Of a DNA stretch of 64,000 nt, positions 33,700 to 44,720 are shown piece by piece (positions within the stretch are counted from its first letter, which is position 1; each line of letters opens with the position of its first letter). This DNA comes from Heligmosomoides polygyrus polygyrus. Taxonomy: Eukaryota > Nematoda > Chromadorea > Rhabditida > Heligmosomidae. Location of the stretch: contig OX377205.1 of NCBI GenBank assembly GCA_947396885.1, forward strand, positions 65,816,969 through 65,880,968. The letters run 5' to 3'. The notes under the pieces were generated by a model that saw nothing but the letters and a program-made list of their open reading frames with translations, searched no databases and had not been told where the DNA came from. The translations under genes were made by a program, and so were the position numbers.

Positions 33700-34540
33700 C
33701 CCTCAAACCTACCTCTAACGCGTGACGTCTTTTTCATGATCTCATTCAAAATATAATAATTTTTTACATAATCAATACTATTCACGCACTTTTAAAACTA
33801 ACGATCTCATCATCATTTTCACATTTCAGAGCATGCTAAACTAGCCTGCACCGGCACCTGTACCAAGCTTGCAACAAAAGCAACTCGCATTCTAAAGGTC
33901 ACAAGTGCCCATACAGGACATTCGCACAGGGGATGTCAATTAGCCTGTACTGACATTTGTATCATTTTGCAAACCAAAACATTGCAAATTTCAAAAGGTC
34001 GCAAATGTCCATTCAGGAATTTCATCCAATACTATAATAATGGATCCTTACAAAACCCATACACAATCGCCTCGAGGCCATAATAAAAAAGCACGCTATT
34101 AAAGGTTTTCACACAATAACGTCATAATAGGGGCAAATAAGTAGGCGTGCAACAAAATCACTCCATAAAACTACTAACTTCAATGACTAACACACCGGCG
34201 CACACAAAAGTCCAACAAAACCGCTAACGCGTGCAAAATTCACTACGGCTGCAGCCTACCGTAACCCACAAAAATGTTACACTTTGCGCCTCAGGGCCGC
34301 GGCGCCGCATTCCTGACCGCCTCGGGAATGTTACACTGCGTGACTCACGTCCGTGCCGCCACATTCCAGGCCCTGCTGGAACTTTACACCGTGCCCCTCC
34401 AGAGAACACGGCAGCCCGCACTCCGCACTTTTACAGCGGACTACTGTAACAGCCACACAGTCCCACCCCCTCAGCACGCCTATATAAACCAACCAAACAC
34501 TCTGCGGGCCTCCTCACAACTCGTCAACGTGCACAATACG
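33700..34540 (+). other. BEL/Pao leader before gag
   Basis: No coding sequence. GC-rich segments with repeated AATGTTACAC(T) at about 34273 and 34328 lie near the end, and CCTATATAAACC at about 34479-34490 is a second TATA-like site close to the gag start at 34545. Confidence 0.45.
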
Positions 34541-34544
34541 CGCC

Positions 34545-35711
34545 ATGGCCAATACTCAGACTTTCACTCTCAAAACAGTGAAGTCAAAGCTCACTAGGCT
34601 ACTGAACCACTTGGCTAACCTGACTCAGGAAGCCATGGTATACCAGAAGCCATGGGAATTTCCCGAAAAACTAACAGACGTACAACAGTACGTCTCTACT
34701 AAAACTATACAAATAAAGGAACTAATGTCCCAACTTGAAGAACAAAGGGACGCAATATGGAACTGCTACAACGAATGCAACTGCACAATAGCCAATCTAT
34801 CACGCACTGCTCCGCAAGAAGGCTCCGAGTTCGAAACAAATTTCGATCTCTACTGGAAGGAAAAGAAAGCGGAATCCATTCTAGAGCAAACCACAGCTCT
34901 CATACGACAACTCAGCCTCCGCAAAATGGAACTAGACTGCCAAGCAGCCTCAATTCGCAACAAAATTTTGCTAACGAAAGGCGAAACATTAGAACTGAAA
35001 CAAACGACAACCAAGGACACAATACAGCGCCTCAACTCAACACGCCTGCCAACTGGGAAACATTAGACAGACCGACTCCTCGGTAACGAACTACGTGTAC
35101 CAGAATTCCATGGAAACCCTACAGAGTTCAACGCCTTCTGGGAACTCTCCAACGTGTCGAAATCAAGGTCGACGAGATCAGCACACAGCTAACTCGTATC
35201 AAGGCCTACGAACGATACGTGGTAAGAGTTCAGGTACATAGACACTTTACGTACTCGACGTATCAAAAATAGCTACTTTAAGGACCACAAACGAAAACTG
35301 GCCGCTAACGAGACGACCACGAAGAGCAAGAAGCTGAAGACGACAGACGCCGCGACAGCCGACCCTACGATCAAAGGCGCAAAGCCACAACACGTAAAGG
35401 ACTCAGGGCCGAGCAAGCAGTCGTCGTCTACGGAACAAGGAGCAAGCAAAAAAGCTGCGGTGCCCTCAAAAAACTGCGCTTTTTGCAATGAATCTCACTA
35501 CTCAACGGCATGTCGTACCTACTCCACTCTCACACAGAGAGAGGAAAGGGCCCGAGCACTACACAAGTGCATTCGGTGCCTCAAGGACGCGAAACACATC
35601 GCCACTGCATGTCCCTCAACTGCTGCCTGCTACTACTGCAAAACTGCAGGCCGAGTGACGGACATGTTCAAACACCACACCACATTCTGTGAGCACCAGT
35701 TCCGTATGTAA
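34545..35711 (+). pseudogene. BEL/Pao gag, frameshifted
   Basis: The first part, 34545-35066, is 173 codons with a coiled-coil-like, Gln- and Leu-rich make-up. After a stop, VPEFHGNPTEFNAFWEL reads in another frame near 35097-35150; this is the short conserved gag segment of BEL/Pao elements. The last part, about 35275-35711, is a Lys-rich linker and then a zinc-knuckle array: CAFCNESHYSTAC, KCIRCLKDAKHIATAC, CYYC and HHTTFCEH. Gag coats the RNA in cytoplasmic particles. At least two frame breaks are present. Confidence 0.75.
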
Positions 35712-36390
35712 TTGTGCAACTGTGCAAATAAAAGCTTCGAAACACTCGAAAAACTGTACACAAAATAACTGAACAAAATAAGGTCGCAATAAAACTAAAA
35801 ATCTTGACTCACCTCTCACGAAAAAGACTAAAGCAAACTAATCAAAAAAAAAACCAGCCAATACTGGCCCTAAGACTAAAAAAAACATTCAATATTAAAG
35901 CACAAAATACTAAAACTACAAAACGAAAAATGCCAATACTGTCGACACTACGCCGCCGTCCACTCCGCTCAACGACGACTCCGCGCCGCTCAATGACGAC
36001 TCCGCGCCGCTCAACGACGTCCGCACCACTCAACGCCTACTACACGCCACTCAACCCGACTCCGCGCCGTCCGACGACTACCGACACCTCGCCGCACGTC
36101 ACCGCACCACGCCGCGTTCGATGACGCATCGACGACTTCGCCCGTACAACGCATGTTGCGCCGTCACCTCGCCGAAACAAAACATCGTTCCCATGAGATC
36201 GTCTACTGTTGTGATATGTTGTTTGTTTGTTCCATGTTCTGTACGCCCAAACAAACGAAACGAATCCAAACGGAAAAAAACTCAAACATCCCTCGATACA
36301 GTGCCAACAAGGCACGAAACAAAACTAAATACAATCTCAATAGTGCCAACAAGGCACAGACGGGCACAATTTTCCTTTTGCTGTCGGGAG
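35712..36390 (+). other. Non-coding remainder of the BEL/Pao element
   Basis: Follows gag where pol should be. It holds a short tandem repeat with CGACTCCGCGCCGCTCA (about 35965-36070) and two GTGCCAACAAGGCAC hairpins (about 36300 and 36342). No reverse transcriptase is seen. Confidence 0.6.
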
Positions 36391-36998
36391 TGTCATGACT
36401 TCCGTATCGCGGAGTCATGATACTTCCTTTAATCGATAATCAGTTGAGGGCCTGCCGGCCTGGAGGCGAGGTCGATGGACTGCCCGCCCCATGGAAACTG
36501 TATATAAGCAGTTGCCACGGGGCAGCGGGGCAGCTTTGGCGGCCTTGGCAGTTTTGGTAGCTTCGGCAGCTGCTGAGACGCCCACGGCCACGGCTTCGGC
36601 TACGGCTACTTGGCCTCTCAAGGGCTGTAGCCCTCTCAATACCCATCAGTAGCCCTCTCAAGACTCGGCTCGACTCGGCTCGGTTCGGTTGCTCGCTCCC
36701 GTCCGAGACACGGCTCGAACCTCGCAAGATCTAGCTCAGGCGCCTGTGAAGAGGCTCAGGGTCAACATGACCCAGCCAAAGAGACTGAAGAACTAACTAG
36801 AAGAGTCCAGGCCAACAGGCCTACACTAACGATGAGAGGGACAATACGAGCAAAACTACAAGATCCACAGTGAGAGTTATAAGAAGTGTTCGCCATTCAA
36901 TATATTGTTGTCACGCACAATAAACAATGAGTAAAGAAGCCTGAATAATCTTCTACCATATGAACCATCAAACCTATTGGACCGTGATGCAGTCCAAA
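36391..36998 (+). repeat. 3' LTR (608 bp)
   Basis: Matches the 5' LTR with few substitutions (for example C to T and G to A changes near 36429-36444) and one deletion of about 75 bp. TATATAAG lies at 36501-36508. Confidence 0.9.
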
Positions 36999-37005
36999 TA
37001 ACGTC

Positions 37006-38775
37006 TCTATCAACGTATGGCATGAAGCTGGCAGAAGCCACCACAATGGAAATGCATCATCTTTTCGGATCCAACTAAAGAACAAAAGGACGAGCATTTT
37101 ACCACGGAGCTGCCCACGACATGGGTTTCCATCACCTGCAGATGGATAAACTGCACAAAGTGAGGTGGTCCGCAAGCCTTCAAAATGCACTATCCAATGT
37201 GCTGCGAATGTATCCAGTTTTGATAGAAGCTCTGAATGGGATGTCCGCTGACAAGACCGTGGCTGAAAACATGCGCAAGCGTGCAGAAGCTGCGGTATGG
37301 GTTCTAAAAGATCGTCGCAACTTCATCATTCTCCACCAAGTAAGTGCCGGGCTCCATCATCTTACTAAGATATCCGAAGCACTACAGAAAGAGGAAAATC
37401 TGCTTGTTGATCACCTCGCACGATGGAGACACCTGTCTTTTCTTCTCGAAATCGAGCACATCAAGCGCGATGCATACCAAAACCTTCATCAAGGAAGAAC
37501 AGTGGGAGTAGGAGACGAATTCACTGGAGAAATGGTACACTTTAATTCTCCCCGCTATCTTGAAGAATGCTGCACATTCAGCGCTGATCTCAAAGAACTA
37601 ATACCAAATATCGCGTTGGCCTACGCTCCCAAAAAGTTCAAAGACTACAATAAGCAAAATCAGGTGGAAAAGATGGATCCTGCAAATCGCGAAGCCACAG
37701 AAAGGGTACGAGCTATCAAAGGTTTTCGAGATATGGAGCATCGCCAACCGGGAGAGCACCCTGATCTGAGCGCTGACCTAAAGTATCATACGGAAGATGC
37801 ACCTAGTTTGGACATTAATGAGCTTGCATGCTTAGCTCTGGGAAAAGTCTACGTAGACGGAATTAAGACTGAAACCGCTGGCCAGCATGTCGATGCATTC
37901 TATGATGATGTGAAGAATGCTCTGATTCAATATATGACTCCCGGCAAACGACAGTCTGAAGCCGGACCAGACTTCTCGTACTTATTGGATCGCCTCATTA
38001 TTTTGGATATCATTGAGTGTGGAGGTAATTTCGAACAGTTTGCTACATGTCTGTCTCCATCCGCTACTCGAAACAACAGAGGATATCCTGCGTATTTCGA
38101 CGAAACCGACGAAATTAATCCACTTGTTCGGAAAGATCTGATTCTACGTTCCATCAAATCCGTGGAAAATACTGCAACTTGCCACCAGCACAGGAAGATT
38201 TCTTGAGCTTTTACGACAATATCGCCCAGAACGTAAAGCAATTAAGCTCATGGCCTGCAAACTTCCGGCACGATAATGAAAGTGTGAGACTGTATCAAGC
38301 GCTTCTCAACTGCGCTGAAAAGCTCATGCTTCCAGAGTCGGTTGCTGAGGTAACAACTGCACATTCCAAAACATCAGTTATTTATTTAGCAAACGAAAAT
38401 TAATATTTTAGGCTATTAAGTGCATACTTGTTATTCCTGCAAGCAACGCTGATCCTGAGCGAAGCTTTACAACGGCCAATCGACTTAGTAGAGGAGAAAG
38501 AAGCAATCTTGGGACTGAAACTTTAGACCATCTTATGACGTAAGTCATTGCATTTATTTCTCCATTGATCTTTTTTACTCCACGCCTTTAAGGTGCATGC
38601 ATTTTTAGAGTAGAGCGAGATGGGCCAAGCGTACTCACCGTCAAACCTATGAAATTGGCAAGGCAATGGCTGAACCCTCGGGGTGTCCTAGACTTGCCAA
38701 AAGGAAAACCGTCTACCTTCCAAAAGGATAGCAGCTTAATGAAGCAAATAAAAGATTCTCTTTCAAAAGGTATGC
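37006..38775 (+). pseudogene. hAT-transposase-like gene, 3' part
   Basis: Continues the frame broken at 32396. MKLAEATTMEMHHLFGSN is followed by a TAA near 37077, then the 361-codon stretch 37121-38206 (KVRWSAS, NIALAYAPKKF, LDRLIILDIIECGG). An exon at about 38413-38539 carries the hAT dimerisation signature: NADPERSFTTANRLSRGERSN. It ends with a GTAAGT donor. A last exon at about 38610-38779 follows a TTTTTAG acceptor. The stop near 37077 and the LTR insertion make this copy non-functional. The well-kept splice sites and long frame suggest it was active or selected until recently. Confidence 0.75.
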
Positions 38776-38891
38776 TTTGAAAGGTTCTTTGAATCTAGAT
38801 TACTCACTTTGTTTTACTCTGCTTCCTGTTTTTGACTGTTGCAACACGCAGGAAACTCACGTGCGCTCGTGGAGCTTAACGTTAAACAATA

Positions 38892-40463
38892 ACTGCGACC
38901 CGAAAGTATAGGGACACAAGCAAGTTGCGTAATTCTGCTAGCTACCCGCAGGAAAATTATACTATGGAATTCCTCACGGCAAAAACATATATACGAAAGA
39001 AATGGGCAAAATTCCCCGAGGTGGCAAGGAACGGGAAAGGATCACATGACGGGACCCTGTTTTTGAGTGACCAGAAAGTATAGGGACACCACCAAATAAG
39101 GTGCTCGGAGAAATATACGTTGTTGAAAACTACATATTTTGCTATGCAATATACTGCCTCATAATTTGCTCATTGTAAGGATGGGTCGCTGATCGATGCT
39201 ATCAATAGAGGAACAAGCTCAAATCAAGGCCCTCAGAGATGCAGGACCCAGCACACGCCAAATTTCGACTCAACTGGGACGATCATAGAACGTTATAAGC
39301 AAATTTCTACGCAGTCCTGATCTATATCACTCGAGGAAGTCTTCAGGACGTCCCAGGCTTCTTTCGACTTGAGACGAGAGGCAAATCGTGCGAATGGTTT
39401 CCAATAAATCAATCAGTTTGGAGGAAGTGCGCGAGAGTTTGAGTAAGAAAGTCTCGAAAGAAACGATTCGGTGCTGCTTGAAACGCAATGGGAATGTTGT
39501 ATATACCCAGCTCCGTTCTGCTCCACGTTTGGCAGAAACGCACAAAAGGAACAGGTTCGTCGAGTTCGTCTCTAGGAACAAACGACGTCTTTGGACTAAG
39601 GCAGATTTTTTGCGTTGTCAGTTCTGACGCTAGGTATTTTAACATTTCATAGTCCAGGTGATCTTCTCGGACGAAAAGCGCTTTAACCTCGATAGTCTAG
39701 ATGGGAACCGATTCTACTGGCATGACTTACGCAAGGAGAAGGAGTATTTCCCAAGAAGGAATTTTGGAGGCGGCACAGTTATGATGTGGGCGGCATTCCA
39801 CGCAGGAGGAAAGCTCCCTCTTGCCTTCACCTCAGCAAGGATGGACGCAGTTGAGTACCAGCAACTGTTGGAAACCCATCTGCTCCATTCAACAGAATGC
39901 TGATCAGGGATGGGTTTTTCAACAGGACAATGCACCGCCGCATGCCAGCAGATCCACAAAAGGCTTCCTCAGAAGAAATTCTGTTGAAGTTCTCGACTGG
40001 CCTGCATGTTCACCCGATATGAACCCAATGGGAACTATCTGGGGACACCTTGTAAGGAAGATTTACGAGCATAACCAGACATATTCTTCGATTAGCAATT
40101 CTACGCGCTTGGGATGAACTTCCTCTACAAACACTTCGAAATCATGCTGCTTCGATGCCAACCCGACTTGTAGATGTTGCAATGGACCGAGGAGGACCAA
40201 TTGAGTACTAGTTATCAACGACTGTTTTTTATCTTGACAATGAAGTTGTTTTTTACTAGTGTCCCTATACTGGTCAATTGAAAATCGTGTGTCTCCATAT
40301 TTTATTTTCTTATTTAGCTCACATCGAACCGATTTTGCTAAAATCTTTTGCTTCGAACTTCTTTGCCGTAACGAATTTTAGAGTAAAAAATTCAGGTCGA
40401 TTGATATCGATTATCGTACGAAAAGTACAATTTTCAAGTGTTCCTATACTTTCTGGTCGCAGG
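38892..40463 (+). mobile_element. Tc3-like transposon, 1,572 bp
   Basis: Flanked by TA (38890-38891 and 40464-40465). The outer ends read (A/C)CTGCGACC(C/A)GAAAGTATAGG. The GAAAGTATAGGGACAC motif is repeated inside the left end at 39073-39088 and, inverted and shortened, inside the right end at 40257-40271. This is the two-site terminal layout known for C. elegans Tc3. It encloses a decayed Tc3-type transposase. Confidence 0.8.
39388..40210 (+). pseudogene. Tc3-like transposase, decayed
   Basis: The DNA-binding and linker part is at 39388-39600 (VSKETIRCCLKRNG, LRSAPRLAETHKRNRFVEF). The catalytic part follows after a frame change at 39658: VIFSDEKRFNLD contains the first catalytic Asp, then FYWHDLRKEKEY and RRNFGGGTVMMW, a good match to the Tc3 family. 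A stop falls after HLLHSTEC at about 39901. The remaining part (FQQDNAPPHASRSTK, LDWPACSPDMNPM) reads in the frame open from 39821, with the second Asp in QQDN. Several breaks make it inactive. Confidence 0.85.
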
Positions 40464-41200
40464 TATATGATCGCCAATGGACTAGACAAGAGAGCTGACA
40501 GTGACGACATTCGACGATCGCGGGAGGATCTTGAAACTTCCAGGGCATCGATCTTTTCTAGCGGTGTGCTGCACGGTGAACAGCAGATCTTACAACTTCA
40601 CACACCAATTTATTCTGCACATCCCCACAACAATTTATTCATCATTTCATTTACTAATAAACTTCTTTTGCATCATGAATTGTTGTAACACCACTTGGTT
40701 ACACCTTCCGTGATGACCGTGTTCAGACGCGTTCTGAAAACCACTGAAATTATCAAAAAGCGTAAGATATTTAAATAGTAATTTAGCAATTTCAACGAAA
40801 AATAGTAAGCACGTTACAGGAGGTACATATTCGAACTGTTCTTTCATACTCCTCCTTCCTAATAACGACCCCTACGAGGCACCTCTAACCTCGAAACAAA
40901 GTCACAGCACGACCCCCCCCCAAAACGAGGCTGCACTACGACCCCCCCCCCTGCGATTCTCGCACCTCAAGCTTGACCCTGATTCAGATACCGAAATGTG
41001 ACTTAGTTGTTCATTGTTTTCCTATCGCACTGTCACTTATGTCTCGTAGTTGTCATTTTCCCATGCTAACTATACTATACTCGTGTTGATCTGATCGATG
41101 AAGCCTTCCACCTACCACTTGTGAAATCCTCTGCTGTGTGGTGTTGCACTATCCTCGCTTCCTTAATATTTATACATATATCATGAATATTTTGTTGTAT
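40464..41200. other. Between the Tc3-like element and the viral insert
   Basis: No gene seen. ACGACCCCCCCC tracts at about 40909 and 40938 are followed by CTCAAGCTTGACCCTGA, which on the other strand matches the sequence before the C tract at 26.92-26.99 kb, so this is an inverted copy of a dispersed repeat. Confidence 0.45.
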
Positions 41201-42329
41201 CCAAGGAACTTAGGAGGAAAGAAAAAGCAGCTATGAATAAGACTGCGGCCTCCCCGGATTCTCCGGTTTACGTTCCCAAGGCAGGGGCGAAAAATATGAT
41301 GGCGATGGCTACGAAAAAGGTTATGATGACTTACGTGCAGTGGCAGTAAAATAGGTACGTGATGACCGACATCTAACAATTGTTGAGTTATATCTCTTAT
41401 GTCTTATCTTATTACCCAACTCACAATCGAAGGGAACGATCATGGGCGTAGAAGTAATAGAGGAGGGCCATCTCGAACTTGACGTCGATCACGTCTGGAA
41501 ATGCTATTTGCGAATACTATGGTCGAAGTGAGAGAATTGCATCGCATCACTGGAAAGTCTGTGGATACAAACCTAAAGACTGTTCATTCGCAGTTGTTGG
41601 AAATGAAAAGAGTGTGACTGATTTTGTTAGAAGTCAAGCCATGTCTTCTCAAATAGCTAAGATCGGGAGACCTAATTATGGCATGATTGATTTGACTACT
41701 GTAACTTGGGTGGTGAAACCCATAGTCAACGTGTCTGATCGGTACCAGAATGGCTACGATGGAGAGTTTCGTTAACATCGAGGATGTTTTGAATACTCTG
41801 GGGCGCTCAAAGTGAGTGGTAAGAGAGGCTATGTGTCCCTTTCGCGAGAAACTGTTTTAGTGAACGCGGGTATGATTTATTCAAACATAAGTGAAAATGT
41901 CGTGGTGGGTTTCACTATTGGTGTAGTAGGTGGTGTGCCGGGTTGCGGCAAGACTCATGAGATCATGCATAGTCACACTGTTAATCGTAATGATCAGCGA
42001 CATTTGGTTTTGACGAGTTCTAACAAAGCGGTGCAGGATATTCGTATGACTATGCATGGGTTTGATGAGAATGACAGGTTTTTGGTGGAGACGTACTGGA
42101 CTATTGGCTCGTTGCTCATGCACTTAAGAGCGCGTAAGAGGAAATTGTTCGACGTTGTTTTTGCTGACGAAAGATTAGGAAGAAACTGTGGTGATATAAT
42201 ATGGTGTGCGGTGATGACCGGCGCGAAGACTGTTAGAGTTTACGGGAATAAATGCCAAATACCATTTATAAACAGAGTGGCTGCTGTTTCTGATCTGAAA
42301 TACGCTTGTTTGACAGATTGTTAGCAGGC

Positions 42330-42780
42330 GTTAAGGAGTTTCGTAACGTCAGTAGACGTATTTGTAAAGTAAGAGTACGCCTGGTAGCGAAGTGAAGTAG
42401 GTGGTATTGATTTATGGAATACGGTAAGGTGGTCTGAGTGCAATTGCCCGTGGGGAATTGGATAGTCAGACTAGGCGATTTCGCTGCGTAAAGCGCGGGA
42501 AGTCGCAGGAGGGGCGACGGGTGAGGTGTTCTGAGTTTTCTTGCTTCAGAGTTCCTGCTACTCTCTTCAAGGGTCACTCGCCGTGACGCTTTCTCTTGGA
42601 TTCCCTGGGAAGAGGTCTCGATAGGCCGATAGTGCAGATCGCTCCTTAGATTGCACTCAGGTCTCAGCCCCGTTTCTAGGCATTTAGTATTTTTGAAACT
42701 CATTGTGTTGTAATTTTATTCACGACCGTAAATTGGTGTCTTCTCTGTTGTTGTTGTAATAAACAATTTTTGGTTGTAAG
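42330..42780. other. Unknown insert of about 450 bp inside the viral helicase
   Basis: The helicase reading stops after the QIPFINR region and resumes near 42790. Other members of the family have only about 30 residues here. The insert has no viral similarity that I can see and ends with TAATAAACAATTTTTGG, which looks like a poly(A) signal, so a retroposed piece is likely. Exact edges and target duplication were not resolved. Confidence 0.5.
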
Positions 42781-43859
42781 TCTTGCTGGAGTTTCTAAGA
42801 AGGGTTGATTCGACCCTCGGTACCTTGCCAAGTGTTTTTAGCGGAGAGACCCAGCCCAGCTTCGTCCAACTTATTCGCATGGATGTTGTTACTCATCTGA
42901 ATCGCACGAAAGTTTATCCGATGGCTGTACGGACCACCAACACGGTCAGACGGTTCACAGACTTGCGAAAGATATCTAATATTCACGAACTTTAAAGTAA
43001 TATTCTATGAAACGTATGTGTTTTTATGTTTCATTCAGGGTGAAAAGATATAGAGTTGTTTAAGTCGAAGAGCGTCATGAGGGCTTTTACCGTGCATGAA
43101 TTTCAAGGTTCTGAGTGAGAATGGGTTGCATTGGTCAGATGTGGGAAGAAGAACGATTTCTGCAATAGCACTAGTCACCGCTTGACGGCTCTTTCACGAA
43201 ATACTAAACATTTCGTTTACGCTGCAATCAAGCGAGCGAGTGGACGACCTCATTTGTAAGTTTCTATCGGTGAAAATTTTAGAAGCAGGAGTTGACGAAG
43301 TCGGCGTTTCGAACAAATTGACCGACGGGTATACTCGCTACGATGGGAAAATTGTGACCTACAAGTTTGAACAATACCCGCTTTCTTATGCTACGATCGC
43401 GCCTGAAAAACTGTACGATTTACTTAAACAACCAGGTGACATCATGGAGCTATTGCAGCGACATTCATCTGCGAATATAATACCTACTATGCCGAAGTGC
43501 GTGATTTATGAGTTCCTAGTTATGATCCCTTCATTCGCCGTACTGAAAAGATCTCGAATGCGACCGTCGTGCTTCAATGTGCTTACGACGAAAATTTTTC
43601 CGGTATGCGGTATGCTATTGACAAGTATGATGAGGTTATATATGAACAGGAAGAAGTTCATTTCGCTGATCTGCGACTCTCTGACGTTTTGGGTGCTGGG
43701 CGACGCAAGTGCGACACGCTCACGCCGATGTTGAAGATGGTATGTCCGCGCTGTCAACGACAGACTCAGAAGAATGTACTGAAGGCCTTCTTTGATCGTA
43801 ATGGGCGTGTACCGGAGTTTTCGATGGTGTGCGATAAAACGTGGTGGTGCTACGCTTTT

Positions 43860-44019
43860 GGCCCCTGTTATACTCCCGCGGAAGCTTCCGCGGATGGGCG
43901 GAAATCGCGTCGGGACCCCGCGCCGGGCCACTCGACGCGGCCCGCCACGCCCGCCTCCGCCGTGCACCATTGGTCCGCTGACGTTCCGCGGATGCTCCCG
44001 CGGGAGTATAACAGAGGCC
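43860..44019. mobile_element. 160-bp PIF/Harbinger-like MITE, copy 2, in the viral polymerase
   Basis: Flanked by TTT on both sides (43857-43859 and 44020-44022). Ends GGCCCCTGTTATACTCCCGC and, on the other strand, GGCCTCTGTTATACTCCCGC. Same length and same core (GCCGTGCACCATTGGTCCGC) as copy 1. Confidence 0.85.
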
Positions 44020-44720
44020 TTTGTGAATACTACGTGACGCTTTGTGAATTCTTACTTGTGCATATTTACGTAGAATAGATGAGAAATTCCGCACTACTAT
44101 ATGCGCTTCCTATAACCGTCAATTTTGACTCTATGGACCAGTGGCTGGATAGTCAACCACCTGTAGATAAAGAATTGGTCTTCAGCGATGAAGACTGGAA
44201 TATTTTGCAGAATTAGTTGGACAACTATATCCTTAAGTCTTTGCTTAAACCGAAATTGGAATTCGGGACGGACACGACTCCACCTCCGCAGACTATCGCA
44301 CACTTGGACAAACAAGTTAATGCTATCTTTTGTCGTATGGCACGAGAACTCAAATGTCGCCTCATATCCGTTTTGCGTGATTCCTGTGGCGTGTACGCTG
44401 ATATGGATTCGAGTTTGCTAGAGACGATTGCAGTGAAGCACACCAGCCAAAGTCTTCCTGGTGAGTTCTCCTCCACCGGTGCCAACGCAGAACTGGAACA
44501 TTGAGTGCGATCCACCATTTAAAGTATCTATTAATATCGATAGATTGACTACCATAACAGAATTCCACCCGAGCTCACATAATCTTATGAATCATAGTTT
44601 CTGCGTTCCATTTGAACGAGTTGCTAGGTTGCTGGAAAAGGCCTGCACGAGCTCGGCGCGAAGACCACATTACACACGTAGTTGGTTTCTTCAGACTCTT
44701 TCTAGCTCACCAACCTAGGT

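Larger units (their letters stand above)
32397..36998 (+). mobile_element. BEL/Pao-type LTR retrotransposon, gag only
   Basis: Two LTRs in the same direction enclose 3.3 kb. TAACGTC stands at 32390-32396 and again at 36999-37005, which is the target duplication or contains it. There is a primer-binding-like site right after the first LTR, a long repeat-filled leader, and one gag region. No protease, reverse transcriptase or integrase is visible, so movement would need proteins from a relative. The gag has the zinc-knuckle pattern and PEFHGNPTEFNAFW region seen in BEL/Pao gag proteins. Confidence 0.85.
41270..44720 (+). pseudogene. Endogenous virga/nege-like positive-strand RNA virus fragment
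   Basis: Degraded copy of the replicase of an alphavirus-superfamily RNA virus, in genome order. An upstream segment of uncertain domain lies at about 41270-41775. The superfamily 1 helicase is at 41812-43250: motif I GVPGCGKT, motif II DVVFADE, then QIPFINR, TNTVRRF, and motifs V-VI with TVHEFQG and TALSRN. A linker follows. The polymerase N-terminal part is at about 43510-44720, with CPRCQRQTQKNV, RNGRVPEF, then PPPQTIAHLDKQVNAIF. The catalytic GDD part is absent. Stops and shifts are frequent, so it is an old insertion. It is broken by an unknown insert (about 42330-42780) and a MITE (43860-44019). Integration probably used a retroelement RT. Confidence 0.85.

Noticed and set aside
41812..43250. 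Helicase as a host gene
   Set aside because: The motif set (QIPFINR, TALSRN) and the polymerase that follows are of the RNA virus type, and the frame is broken.
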